NCBI GenBank assembly: GCA_003242685.1
Contig: QGVD01000025.1
Span: 1 to 44,566 of the forward strand
Source of the DNA: Pseudomonadota bacterium
GTDB lineage: Bacteria; Pseudomonadota; Gammaproteobacteria; Steroidobacterales; Steroidobacteraceae
DNA length: 44,566 nt
Direction of reading: 5' to 3'
A program made the translations under genes and the position numbers. The notes beneath the pieces were generated by a model. The model saw only the letters and a program-made list of their open reading frames with translations. It was not told where the DNA came from and searched no databases. Each line of letters begins with the position of its first letter. Positions within the stretch are counted from its first letter, which is position 1. This document shows, piece after piece, positions 1-8,636 of the stretch.

Positions 1-115
1 TGCGCTGTGGGCTGTGTTCCCCCGCACCCCGTGGGCGGGTTTGGCCTCAAGAGGCGCCCGCGGTCCGACTGTGGGCGCGCGCTTTTCGTGTGAGAAGCAC
101 CGATCCGCGCACGGT

Positions 116-121
116 TATACT
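116..121 (+). promoter_or_regulatory. Possible -10 box upstream of the serine hydrolase gene
   Basis: TATACT matches the sigma70 -10 consensus at five of six positions and lies 46 bases before the ATG at 168. I see no good -35 at 16-18 bp spacing, so this is a weak prediction. Confidence 0.3.
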
Positions 122-167
122 GCAATTTCACGTCGGCATCGGTGAGTCACCGGGGAGTGAGCAGCGA

Positions 168-1319
168 ATGGCAGCAGCGAGCATGAATCGGCAGCGACTC
201 GAGCATCTGCAGGATGTCATCCGTGCGGACATTGCCGCCGGGCTCTATCACGGCGCGGTGATCAAGATCGCGCGCGGCGGAGAGGTGGCGCTGGAGGCGG
301 CGATCGGATCGCACGATGCCGGCCAGACACGACCGCTTGCCCTCGACTCCGTGTTCAGCATCTTCTCGATCACCAAGGCGTTCACCAACGTGCTGGTGCT
401 GCGGGCAATCGAGCTCGGGCAGTTCGCGCTCACCACGCGCATCTCGGATCTGATCCCGGAGTTCAGCGGCTACGGGCGCGAGAAGATCGAGATCTTCCAT
501 CTGCTCAGCCATCAGGCGGGCTTTCCGATCATCTTCGAGGTGAAGCCCGGCATGTACATCGACCGCTTCGACGAGGTCGTTGCCGCGGTCATCGAGGTCG
601 TGAAACCGGTGGAGCCGCCGGGACAGACGGTGGCGTACTCGCCGCTCGTCAATCACGTGCTGCTCGCGGAGGCGCTGCGGCGGACCGATCCGAAGCGCCG
701 CTCGTATCGTGAGATGGTGCAGGAGGAGATCCTCACGCCGCTGCGGATGCCCGATACCTCCGTCGGGCTGCGCCGGGATCTCAAGCCCCGGCACGTCGTC
801 CCCGATTTCCGCGGCAACTACCCGATCAATCACCGCGGCCACAGCAATCTGGGGCCGAACGGCGCGTTCGAGGAAGAAGACGCGGAGATGCCCTGGGTCG
901 GCATCGCGTCCACAGTCCCCGACCTGTTCCGCTTCGCGGAAATGCTGCGCCGGGGCGGGACGCTGGACGGTGCACGGATTCTGTCGCCGGCGATGCTCGA
1001 GCTCGCCTGCCGCAACTGGACGGGCGAGAAGCCGAACGAGCTCTATGCACAGCGCGGGCGCGAGCGCGGATGGGAGCCGGCACCGGCGTACATCGGGCTC
1101 GGTTTCTCACTGCGGGGCACCGCAATGTGTCACCACATGTTCGGCACGCTCGCCTCGCCGGGCACCTTCGGGAACTACGGTGCGGGCAGCACGCTGTTCT
1201 GGGTCGATCCCGCGCGCGACGTCACCTTCGTCTGTCTGACGGCAGGCGTGATGGAGCACAACGCGAACGTCGAGCGCTTCCAGAAACTCTCCGACATCGT
1301 CCACTCCGCCGTGGAGTAG
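168..1319 (+). CDS. Serine hydrolase, class C beta-lactamase/esterase family
   Basis: A 383-residue protein of the beta-lactamase/EstB-like family. It shows the nucleophile motif SITK (residues 67-70, with FSI-SITK-AFTN around it), the family's HLLSHQAG stretch and a Tyr motif YSP in a PGQTVAYSPLVNH context. Family members hydrolyse esters or act as DD-peptidases. Lactam hydrolysis is not implied. No signal peptide is obvious, so it is probably cytoplasmic. The ATG at 168 was chosen over the longer frame from 90 because GGGGAG lies 10 bases upstream and the extra N-terminal residues look non-coding. It converges on the TonB receptor gene across a hairpin terminator. Next to a catabolic operon, an esterase-like role in substrate processing is possible but inferred. 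Confidence 0.85.
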   Translation: MAAASMNRQRLEHLQDVIRADIAAGLYHGAVIKIARGGEVALEAAIGSHDAGQTRPLALDSVFSIFSITKAFTNVLVLRAIELGQFALTTRISDLIPEFSGYGREKIEIFHLLSHQAGFPIIFEVKPGMYIDRFDEVVAAVIEVVKPVEPPGQTVAYSPLVNHVLLAEALRRTDPKRRSYREMVQEEILTPLRMPDTSVGLRRDLKPRHVVPDFRGNYPINHRGHSNLGPNGAFEEEDAEMPWVGIASTVPDLFRFAEMLRRGGTLDGARILSPAMLELACRNWTGEKPNELYAQRGRERGWEPAPAYIGLGFSLRGTAMCHHMFGTLASPGTFGNYGAGSTLFWVDPARDVTFVCLTAGVMEHNANVERFQKLSDIVHSAVE

Positions 1320-1343
1320 TCGCGGCAGGCGGTCCGCGGAAAG

Positions 1344-1378
1344 AAAGCGCCGCCGGCACAGCGCATGTGCCGGCGGCG
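1344..1378 (-). terminator. Hairpin terminator of the leftward catabolic operon
   Basis: A perfect 13-bp stem (1348-1360 with 1366-1378) closes a GCGCA loop. Read on the minus strand, the stem is followed by GCTTTCTTT, so it suits termination after the TonB receptor gene. On the plus strand there is no T tract. Confidence 0.7.
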
Positions 1379-1395
1379 GGAAGCGCTTCCGTGTC

Positions 1396-4044
1396 TTACG
1401 GCGAGAGGTTCGCGCGGAACTGCAGATACCACTCGCGCGGCCGGTTGTAGGTGCCGACGATCTCACCCTGACCGCCGTTGACCGAACCCACGGTGATGTA
1501 GCGGTCGTCCGTCAGGTTCGTGCCGCCCAGTGTCACCTGATACCTGTCATCCGGCGAGAAGTAGTGGATCGCCGCGTTCAGGTTGTCGGTGGCGGGCCGA
1601 TACAGCAGCGGCGTGTTCGGCGCGTCGTTGTACATGCCCGCGGTGCGTGTGTAGTCCAGCCCCAGGCGCAGCGTTCCCTGGTTAGGCAGCGAGAAGTCGT
1701 ACTGCGGGCTGATGCTGAACTTGTACTTCGGCGTCTTCGGCAGCTTCGTGTTGAGATTGATGTTCGGATCGGCCAGCGTGGCGCGCGGGTCGAGCTCCGT
1801 GTACTTGGCATCGATGTACGCGGCGGCGAGATTCAGGGTGAACCCGGTTCCCGTCACCGCGAGTATCTCGAGCTCCGCACCCTTGAGCTCCGCGTCGCCG
1901 GCGTTGTGCAGCACGGGCGAAGCGGCTTCCTGGATGTTGAGCTGGATGCCGGTGTACTCGCTGTAGAAGACGGCCGCATTCGCCTGCAGGTGGTTGTTGA
2001 ACCACTGCGACTTGACGCCGAGCTCGTAGGCCTTGTTGTGCTCCGGTCCGAAGGCCGTGAGCGAGGCGTCGGGCACGGGGTTCGACAGGCGCGTCGTCCA
2101 GCCGCCCGCCTTGAATCCCTTCGCGTAGCGCGCGTACAGCATCACGTCGTCGCTGGCGTGGAACTGCACGCCCACGGTCGGCGTGAACACGTTGTACTTC
2201 TGCTTCTGAATCCCTGCGGGGAAGTAGCGCAGCGGCTCGCCCGGCGTCACGAAGCCGAGCGCCTGCTGGCAGGTCACGCCGGGCGGGATCGACGGGTCGA
2301 GCAGCACGTTCGCAGGTCCGTCGGGCGGGTAGCAGCCGGTGATCTTGTACGAGAAGGCGTCGAGGTCCGACTGACCGCCCTCGAACTCCTTGTCGTCGCG
2401 CGAGTACCGCGCACCGAGCGTGAACGCCCAGCGATCGGTGAGCGCATACTCCATGTGCGTGAAGATGGCGTAGGACTTCGTGTCGATGTCGTTCGCGACG
2501 TCGTAGACGTACAGAGCGCCGCCGAATGGCACGAAGTCGTGCACGTAGCCGGACTCCTGGAAGTAGTACAGACCCGCCACGTAGTCGAGCCGTCCGTCGA
2601 ACGCCTCGCCGGAGAGCTGGAACTCCTGCGACCACTGATGCTGGTACTGGTGGTCGGTCACTTCCTGGATCGTCTCGGGCGTACCGTCGAGATCGACGCC
2701 CACGCGCCAGTCGATCTGGCGCCAGCCGGTGATGGACTTGAGGCTCAGGTTGTCGCCCAGCTCCCAGTCGACCGTGATGGACCCGCCGATGGCGTCATAC
2801 TTCGCGAAGCTCGGGCCCGACGAATAAGTCGTATCGATGTTGCCGGTCTGAGTGTTCTCGAAGTTCCAGTAGAGGCGGGGCGCCGGACCCGAAGGATTGC
2901 CTTCCTGGCCGTAGGGAATCGGACCGCCCACGTAACCGGCGCCGCCGAGGGGAGCACCGCCGGATGAAAGCGGCTTGCCGCCCGGCGTGATCGGCTCGTT
3001 GTTGCGCGGTCCGCACACGCCGCCGGGCGTCGTGCGGAACGGCGCGAGCTCCGGCACCGTGTTGAGCACTTCGGCCGGCGTGCTGATGCACAGGTTGTAA
3101 ATGGCACCGAGCGCGCCGAAGCCGTCGGGATCGGTGATGACGGCCAGCACCGTCGTCGGGAATGCCGGCTGATCCTGATGCGACCAGTCGGCGGAGAAGG
3201 TCACGTCCACGCGATCGCTGGCGTGCCACAGTGCCTTGCCGCGGACGACCTGCAGATTCTGGCCGCCGTGGCGGTTGGACGTCGCGTAGCCCGCCTTCGG
3301 GAAGTCGGTCTGCTTGTCCACGACGAAGCCGATGCGGCCCGGCTCGGTCGTCTCGGGATACGGAATGACGCGCTGGTAGCCATCCCGCACCTGGGACGAT
3401 GCGCTGATGGAGGTGAGGAATTTCTCCGACACCGGAAAGTCGGCCGTGAATGCGAAATCACGGCGCTTGAACTCACCCACCGTCGCCGTGGCGATGAGCC
3501 GCGGCTCGGTGCCCGGCGTATGTGTCACGATGTTGATCGCGCCGCCGATGGTATTGCGGCCGAACAGCGTGCCCTGCGGGCCCTTGAGGATCTCGATGCG
3601 CTCGACGTCGAGCAGGCTCTGGTTGGCACCGATGGTGCGCGCGAGATAGACGCCGTCGAGGTACACGCCGACGCCCGGGTCGAGGTTGAACGCGAAGTCG
3701 TCCTGACCGATGCCGCGGATCGAGGCCGAGAGCACGGAGGTGTCACCCGAGAAGGGCGAGCCGGCGTCCAGGTTGACGTTGGGCGTGAGCTGAGACAGGG
3801 CACGAATGTCGTTGAGCCCGCGCGTCTGCAGGTCCTGCGCGGTGAACGCGGTCACCGCGATGGGCACGTCCTGAACGTTCTGCTCGCGCCGCTGCGCGGT
3901 CACCACGATCTCGGCGATGTCCTGCGCGACGGCAGGCACGGCGAGCAGCGTGAGCATCCCGGCGACCGAAGAGGTCGTCGCGAGCGACGGGATGCGGTGT
4001 CTGCGCAACGAGTGCCTGCGCGATGCGTGAGTCACACTGTCCAC
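1396..4044 (-). CDS. TonB-dependent outer-membrane receptor
   Basis: An 882-residue receptor of the large family found in TonB-rich proteobacteria. It has an N-terminal export signal ending near AVAQ, a TonB-box/plug start (IVVTAQRREQNVQDVPIAVTA), the plug motif GPQGTLFGRNTIGGAINIVT, and a beta-barrel ending in an aromatic-rich strand (REWYLQFRANLSP). It should import a substrate across the outer membrane using TonB/ExbBD energy. The start is GTG at 4044, with GGAGGG just upstream (4053-4058). The open frame continues to 4722, but that extension overlaps the P450 gene antiparallel-free in another frame and is non-coding. It is the last gene of a six-gene leftward operon, 59 bp behind the P450 gene. 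The substrate is unknown; the companion enzymes suggest a hydrophobic organic compound rather than iron-siderophore. Confidence 0.93.
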   Translation of the reverse strand: MDSVTHASRRHSLRRHRIPSLATTSSVAGMLTLLAVPAVAQDIAEIVVTAQRREQNVQDVPIAVTAFTAQDLQTRGLNDIRALSQLTPNVNLDAGSPFSGDTSVLSASIRGIGQDDFAFNLDPGVGVYLDGVYLARTIGANQSLLDVERIEILKGPQGTLFGRNTIGGAINIVTHTPGTEPRLIATATVGEFKRRDFAFTADFPVSEKFLTSISASSQVRDGYQRVIPYPETTEPGRIGFVVDKQTDFPKAGYATSNRHGGQNLQVVRGKALWHASDRVDVTFSADWSHQDQPAFPTTVLAVITDPDGFGALGAIYNLCISTPAEVLNTVPELAPFRTTPGGVCGPRNNEPITPGGKPLSSGGAPLGGAGYVGGPIPYGQEGNPSGPAPRLYWNFENTQTGNIDTTYSSGPSFAKYDAIGGSITVDWELGDNLSLKSITGWRQIDWRVGVDLDGTPETIQEVTDHQYQHQWSQEFQLSGEAFDGRLDYVAGLYYFQESGYVHDFVPFGGALYVYDVANDIDTKSYAIFTHMEYALTDRWAFTLGARYSRDDKEFEGGQSDLDAFSYKITGCYPPDGPANVLLDPSIPPGVTCQQALGFVTPGEPLRYFPAGIQKQKYNVFTPTVGVQFHASDDVMLYARYAKGFKAGGWTTRLSNPVPDASLTAFGPEHNKAYELGVKSQWFNNHLQANAAVFYSEYTGIQLNIQEAASPVLHNAGDAELKGAELEILAVTGTGFTLNLAAAYIDAKYTELDPRATLADPNINLNTKLPKTPKYKFSISPQYDFSLPNQGTLRLGLDYTRTAGMYNDAPNTPLLYRPATDNLNAAIHYFSPDDRYQVTLGGTNLTDDRYITVGSVNGGQGEIVGTYNRPREWYLQFRANLSP

Positions 4045-4080
4045 TTTTTCTTCCCTCCGGGGTTTGGTCGTTATTTTCGA

Positions 4081-4101
4081 CGGCCGGGGTTCGCCCGGCC
4101 G
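4081..4101 (-). other. Intercistronic hairpin between P450 and TonB receptor genes
   Basis: CGGCCGGG (4081-4088) and CCCGGCCG (4094-4101) form an 8-bp stem around GTTCG. There is no T tract on the minus strand after it. It may stabilise or trim the mRNA, or cause partial termination within the operon. Confidence 0.4.
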
Positions 4102-4103
4102 GC

Positions 4104-5285
4104 TCACTTGAATCGGGCGCGCACCGGCACGCTCTCCGGGCCGTGGCCGATTGTAGTCATCCAGGGCCTGGGCTCCCCAGCGAGCTCGAAGTGCTCGATC
4201 TCGCGCACGATGGCGCCGAGCAGCGCATCCGCCTCGAGGAGGGCGAGGATGCGGCCGACGCAGGCATGCACGCCGTAGCCGAAGCCCAGGTGCCGGCTGT
4301 TGTCGCGTGTGATGTCGAAACGGTCGGGATCGGTCCACCTGCGCGGATCGCGGTTGGCGGCCGCGAACATCAGTCCGCAGCGCGTGCCTGCCGGAATGAC
4401 ATAGCCGTCGATCTCCACGTCGCGCGTGGCGATGCGGCCCGCCATGCGCGACGGTGAATCCCAGCGCAGGCTCTCCTCGAAGGCCGCTCGTATGAGCGAA
4501 GGGTTCTCCCGCAGCAGCCGGTACTGATCCGGGAACTCGCAGAAGGCGCGGATCGCGTTGGCGAGCGTGATCACGGTGGTATCCGCGGCCGCCGACAGGA
4601 GAATGCCTACCAGCAGGTACGCCTCGTCCTGCGTGATCGCTCCCTGATCCGCGGCTTCGTACATCGCCATGCCGAGGCTGCCCGGCGCGAGACTCTCGCG
4701 CCTGCAGACTCTGCTCGCCCACTCAACCACCGCTTCGGTGTCCTTCATGGCCTCGTGGAAGAGCTCGTTCATCGGCCCCATGGTGGCCCACACCATGTTG
4801 CCGAAGGCGTACATGTGCTCGCGCCCTTCCTCGGGTATGCCGAGGAGGTCGGGCAGCACCTTGTAGACGAACGCCTGCGTGAGATCGGCGACGGCGTCGA
4901 AGGGCTCGTCGCCACGAGCCCTGAGTCCCGAAACGATCGCGTCCGCGTCGCGCCGGAAGCTCTCGGCCGCGCTCGCGAGCCGCTTGCGCGAGAGCGCATC
5001 GCCGATCACTGCACGCACGCGGGTGTGTTTCGGCGGATCGTCGGTGAGCAGCAGCTCGGGGCGCACCGACTTCGGGTCGTGCCAGGGGCGGGAGGTCGAG
5101 GAGAAGGTCTTCCAGTCCATGAGCCCGGCGGAAACGTGCTCGAAGCGTCCGAGCAGCATCACGTTCTCACCGGGGAGCTTCACGACCGGTGCGAGCTCCC
5201 TGATGCGATCGTCTACGGCGCGTGCGTTGCGTACCGACTCGCGGCAGAACGGATCGACGTCGAGCTCTGGGACGTTCTTCGCCAT
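4104..5285 (-). CDS. Cytochrome P450 (bacterial class I, CYP199-like)
   Basis: A 393-residue soluble bacterial P450. It shows the I-helix LLSAAADTTVITLAN (acid-alcohol pair D-T), the K-helix ExxR (EESLR), the PERF-like region and the heme loop FGYGVHACVG with Cys about residue 342. It inserts one oxygen atom from O2 into an organic substrate and needs electrons from a ferredoxin and its reductase; neither is encoded nearby. The N-terminal region (RFEHVSAGLMDWKTFSS, LLTDDPPKHTRVRAV) recalls CYP199-type aromatic acid monooxygenases, but the substrate is not certain. The ATG at 5285 was chosen because it lies four bases after the SDR stop; the frame would allow an ATG at 5315 that overlaps the SDR gene. 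Third from last in the operon by position, between SDR and TonB receptor. Confidence 0.93.
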   Translation of the reverse strand: MAKNVPELDVDPFCRESVRNARAVDDRIRELAPVVKLPGENVMLLGRFEHVSAGLMDWKTFSSTSRPWHDPKSVRPELLLTDDPPKHTRVRAVIGDALSRKRLASAAESFRRDADAIVSGLRARGDEPFDAVADLTQAFVYKVLPDLLGIPEEGREHMYAFGNMVWATMGPMNELFHEAMKDTEAVVEWASRVCRRESLAPGSLGMAMYEAADQGAITQDEAYLLVGILLSAAADTTVITLANAIRAFCEFPDQYRLLRENPSLIRAAFEESLRWDSPSRMAGRIATRDVEIDGYVIPAGTRCGLMFAAANRDPRRWTDPDRFDITRDNSRHLGFGYGVHACVGRILALLEADALLGAIVREIEHFELAGEPRPWMTTIGHGPESVPVRARFK

Positions 5286-5289
5286 GGTG

Positions 5290-6051
5290 TCACCCGGCTG
5301 CGGCGATACCGCCATCCACGTGCAGGATCTCGCCGTTGATGAACGAGGCCTCGGGACTCAGGAGAAACGCACAGGCCTCGGCGTTGTCCTCTTCGCGGCC
5401 GAGCCTTCTCAGGGGAATGGTGCGCTTGCGCCGCTCGTACTCCGCCGGGTCGTTGAGGCCCAGCGCGCCGGGCGTCGGCACGGACCCTGGCGCCAGCGCA
5501 TTGACCCGGATACCGCGCGGACCGAGCTCGACTGCGAGCACCTTGGTGAGTGTGACGATCGCTCCCTTCACGAGACTGTAGACCGCCGTGTTCGGGTACC
5601 CGCGCTCGGCGACCGGCGACGCCATGTTGATGATCGCGCCGCCGGTCTCCGGGTCGTAGTGAGCGAGAAGTGCCTGTGCGCCCCATACGCTGCCGTTGAT
5701 GCCGATACGCACCATACGCTCCAGCGTCTCTTCCGTCACCTGTTCGATGGGCTCGTAGCGCAGGAGCATCGCGTTGTTGATCACCGCGTCGATCCGTCCG
5801 CGCTCGGCGGCGAAGCGCGCCGCGACGTCCATCATCGCACTGCGATCGGCGACGTCCGCGGGGAAGGGCAGAGCGCGACCGCCGCTCGAACGGATGCCTT
5901 CTGCGACGCGTTCGCAGGCGGCCGCGTCGATATCCACGACGGCAACTGTCGCACCGCACGAGGCGAGCTTCTCGGCCATGGCCTTGCCCAGCCCGCGGCC
6001 GGCACCGGTGACGAGGATCGAACGATCGGAGAGATCAGGCCTTATCGGCAT
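5290..6051 (-). CDS. Short-chain dehydrogenase/reductase (SDR)
   Basis: A 253-residue classical SDR. The cofactor motif TGAGRGLG is at residues 15-22, the NNAG equivalent reads NNAM (92-95), and the catalytic residues are Ser145, Tyr158 and Lys162 (YSLVK). The segment after the first strand (VVDIDAAA) contains Asp, which favours NAD(H). It probably oxidises a secondary alcohol or reduces a ketone formed in the pathway. The start ATG overlaps the end of the upstream MBL gene by 17 bp and has GGAGTGG eight bases upstream. The tight overlaps indicate translational coupling. The Met in place of Gly in the NNAG motif is a mild departure from consensus. Confidence 0.93.
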   Translation of the reverse strand: MPIRPDLSDRSILVTGAGRGLGKAMAEKLASCGATVAVVDIDAAACERVAEGIRSSGGRALPFPADVADRSAMMDVAARFAAERGRIDAVINNAMLLRYEPIEQVTEETLERMVRIGINGSVWGAQALLAHYDPETGGAIINMASPVAERGYPNTAVYSLVKGAIVTLTKVLAVELGPRGIRVNALAPGSVPTPGALGLNDPAEYERRKRTIPLRRLGREEDNAEACAFLLSPEASFINGEILHVDGGIAAAG

Positions 6052-6937
6052 CGCGGTCCCACTCCGTTACGAGCTTCCAGACATCGCCGTCGGGCACGAT
6101 CCACCCTGCGGTCGGCTCGGGAAAATGGCTGCCGATCACCAGCGTCGGCTGGCCGGAGAAGCGCTTGATGAACTCGAGGCGCGTGCGCACGCCCTGTTCC
6201 TTGTCCATGTCGAAGTTGCCCGGGATGTGCGGCACGGCAAGCTGAATGGGGTGGTGCATCATGTCGCCCGTGATGACCGCTTCCTCGCCGCGGGAGCGGA
6301 TCAGCACGCTCACGTGCCCCGGTGTGTGGCCAGGTGTGGGAATGAGCGACACCTCGTCGGTGATCCTGAAGTCCGGTTCGATGAGCTCGACGAGGCCGGC
6401 TTCCACCACCGGATCGATGGAGTCCCCGAGGTGCTCCATGTGGTGATAGCCGTTCGTCTCGCGCAGGTGCTTCCAGTGCTCCCACTCGCGCCGCCCGAAG
6501 AAGTAGCGCGCCTGCGGGAAGGTGGGCACCCACTTGCCGTCGACCAGACGCGTGTTCCAGCCGACGTGGTCGAAATGCAGGTGCGTGCACAGCACCGCGC
6601 TCACTTCCTTCGGCGGGAAGCCGGCTGCTTCCATGTCCTCGAGGAACGTCGTCTGCAGATTGCAGAACACCTCGAACTCGCGCTGACGATCGGCACCGAT
6701 GCAGGTGTCGATCATCACGACCTTGCCGCGTGAGCGCAGCACGAAGGCCTGGAAGGAAATGATCATGCGACCGTCGGGAGTCGCGAAGTGAGGACGCAGC
6801 CAGCCGAACTGCTTCACGAACTCTGCGTCGGCGTTCGGCAGCAGCATGGCGATGTCGTCTTCCCAGCCGTACACCTCCACGAGCCGGGCAATTTCGACGT
6901 CGCCGATGCGCCAGTGCCGGACGTGCTCAATGGCCAT
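6035..6937 (-). CDS. MBL-fold metallohydrolase
   Basis: A 300-residue metallo-beta-lactamase-fold hydrolase. The zinc motif HLHFDH is at residues 119-124 (CTHLHFDHVGW), followed by a GHTPGHVSV histidine motif, the bridging Asp in GDMMHHP and a late His in GSHFPEP. Proteins of this group hydrolyse lactones, thioesters or other esters. The N-terminus MAIEHVRHWRIGDVEIARLVE is typical of the quorum-quenching-like/lactonase branch, but that does not prove lactone as substrate. It has a very strong ribosome site (GAGGAGGA, six bases before ATG). It overlaps the GMC oxidoreductase gene by 11 bp and the SDR gene by 17 bp. A plausible role is opening a lactone or hydrolysing an ester made by the oxidative enzymes beside it. 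Confidence 0.92.
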   Translation of the reverse strand: MAIEHVRHWRIGDVEIARLVEVYGWEDDIAMLLPNADAEFVKQFGWLRPHFATPDGRMIISFQAFVLRSRGKVVMIDTCIGADRQREFEVFCNLQTTFLEDMEAAGFPPKEVSAVLCTHLHFDHVGWNTRLVDGKWVPTFPQARYFFGRREWEHWKHLRETNGYHHMEHLGDSIDPVVEAGLVELIEPDFRITDEVSLIPTPGHTPGHVSVLIRSRGEEAVITGDMMHHPIQLAVPHIPGNFDMDKEQGVRTRLEFIKRFSGQPTLVIGSHFPEPTAGWIVPDGDVWKLVTEWDRDADKA

Positions 6938-8618
6938 AGGCTTCCTCCTCAGCGCGTGCGGGTCGTCCCGCAGTGCTCTGCCTGTCGAGCTCGAAAGGCG
7001 GCGGAGGCGGCAGACCCAGCATCATGTCGGCCGCCTTCTCGGCCACCATCACCACCGGCGCGTTGGTGTTGCCGCCGATGATGCTCGGGAAGATCGACGC
7101 ATCGACCACCCGCAGGCCGGAGAGACCCCGCACGCGAAGCTGCGGATCGACGACTGCCTGATCGTCCATCCCCATGCGGCAGCTGCCGACGGGATGGTGC
7201 ACGGTGGCTGCCGTGCGGCGGATGTACGCGGCGAGCTCTTCGTCGCTCTGCACGGAAGGTCCTGGTGCCACTTCCTTCGCGCGATAGGGTGCGAAGGCGG
7301 GTGCTGCGAACAGCCGGCGTGCGAGCCTGAGTCCCCGCAGAAGCGGAGCGATGTCCTCCGGCTCGCCGAGCAGGTTGGGGTCGATCACGGGCGGCGTGCG
7401 CGGGTCGGCGTTCGCGAGCGTGATGCGGCCGCGGCTGCGCGGATAGAGGCTCACCGTGCTGATCGCGAAACCATGGCCCAGCGGCAGCGGGAAGGTGCCG
7501 CGATTGCGACGTGCGGGCTGGAACACGACCTGCAGATCGGGCCGGTCGAGACCCGAAGTGCTGCGGATGAACGCTGTGGATTCGAACACGTTGCTCGCGA
7601 GCGGTCCGCTGCGGTTGAGCGCATAGCGCAGGAGCGCGAGTGCGGAGCGCGGCAGTGTGCGCACGGAGATGCCATACGACTGCGTATTGCGGGTCTCCAT
7701 GAGCACGGCGACGGCGAGGTGGTCGTGATAGTTCCTGCCGACACCGGGCAGGTGATGGCGCACTTCGATGCCGTGCCGGTGCAGCTCATCGGCATCGCCG
7801 ATGCCCGAGAGCATGAGAATCTGCGGCGACTGGATGGAGCCCGCGCACAGCACGGTCTCGCGCTCCGCGTACACGCGGCGCGTCGTGTTGCCGACGAGTA
7901 CCTCGACGCCGATCGCACGATCCTTCTCGAGCAGAACACGCGTCGTCAGCGCATTCGTCAGCACCTCGAGGTTCGGCCGGCTGAGCGCCGGGCGCAGATA
8001 GCCGAACGCCGTGGAGCAGCGCCTTCCCCGGCAGATGGTGCCCTGGCGCAGTCCGTAGCCCTCGGGATTCGGTCCGGTGAAGTCGTCGCAGGGGCTGAAT
8101 CCGCCGATCGAGGCGAACGCGTCGCGGAACGCGGCGTTGAGCGGATTGGGATTGCGGATGTGCGTGACGTGAATGGGTCCGCCGATGCCGTGATACGGCG
8201 AGCCGCGGTAGTCTTCGTTGTGCTCGGAGCGGATGAAGTAGGGCAGGACCTCGCGCCAGCTCCAGCCCGTGTTGCCCATCGCGGCCCAGTCGTCGTAGTC
8301 CTTCGGCTGGCCGCGGAAGTACACCATGCCGTTGATGGATCCCGAGCCGCCGACCACGCGGCCGCGTGGCACGGGGATGCGGCGGTTGTCGAGATTGGGC
8401 TGTGGCGCGGTGAGGAAGCGCCAGTTGAGCGAAGGCACCGCAATGGCTGCGGCGACCAGCGCCGGCACGTGGATGAACGGATGCCGGTCCCAGCCGCCGG
8501 CCTCGATGAGGCAGACGCGATTCGCCGGATGCTCCGACAGGCGGTTCGCGAGCACGCAGCCTGCCGTGCCCGCTCCGACGATCACGTAGTCGAACCGCTC
8601 GTCGGACGCCCCTTTCAT
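6927..8618 (-). CDS. GMC-family FAD oxidoreductase (alcohol dehydrogenase type)
   Basis: A 563-residue glucose-methanol-choline family flavoenzyme. The N-terminal FAD motif is VIVGAGTAGCVLANRLSE (GAGTAG at residues 15-20). The GMC signature PRGRVVGGSGSINGMVYFRG follows, and the C-terminal catalytic region has HHPVGSCRMG (from about residue 474) and GGNTNAPVVMVAEKAADM. Members oxidise primary alcohols (choline, polyethylene glycol, terpenoid or medium-chain alcohols) to aldehydes, passing electrons to quinones or O2. Without the osmoprotection genes beside it, a choline role is unlikely. The start has GAAGGGGGGG upstream. It lies 18 bp after the phytoene-desaturase-type gene, as second gene of the operon. 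Confidence 0.93.
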   Translation of the reverse strand: MKGASDERFDYVIVGAGTAGCVLANRLSEHPANRVCLIEAGGWDRHPFIHVPALVAAAIAVPSLNWRFLTAPQPNLDNRRIPVPRGRVVGGSGSINGMVYFRGQPKDYDDWAAMGNTGWSWREVLPYFIRSEHNEDYRGSPYHGIGGPIHVTHIRNPNPLNAAFRDAFASIGGFSPCDDFTGPNPEGYGLRQGTICRGRRCSTAFGYLRPALSRPNLEVLTNALTTRVLLEKDRAIGVEVLVGNTTRRVYAERETVLCAGSIQSPQILMLSGIGDADELHRHGIEVRHHLPGVGRNYHDHLAVAVLMETRNTQSYGISVRTLPRSALALLRYALNRSGPLASNVFESTAFIRSTSGLDRPDLQVVFQPARRNRGTFPLPLGHGFAISTVSLYPRSRGRITLANADPRTPPVIDPNLLGEPEDIAPLLRGLRLARRLFAAPAFAPYRAKEVAPGPSVQSDEELAAYIRRTAATVHHPVGSCRMGMDDQAVVDPQLRVRGLSGLRVVDASIFPSIIGGNTNAPVVMVAEKAADMMLGLPPPPPFELDRQSTAGRPARAEEEAYGH

Positions 8619-8636
8619 GCCCCCCCCTTCAAACGT

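Noticed and set aside
6927..8618. The GMC oxidoreductase as choline dehydrogenase betA
   Set aside because: No betB, betI or choline transporter genes accompany it, and the operon context is different.
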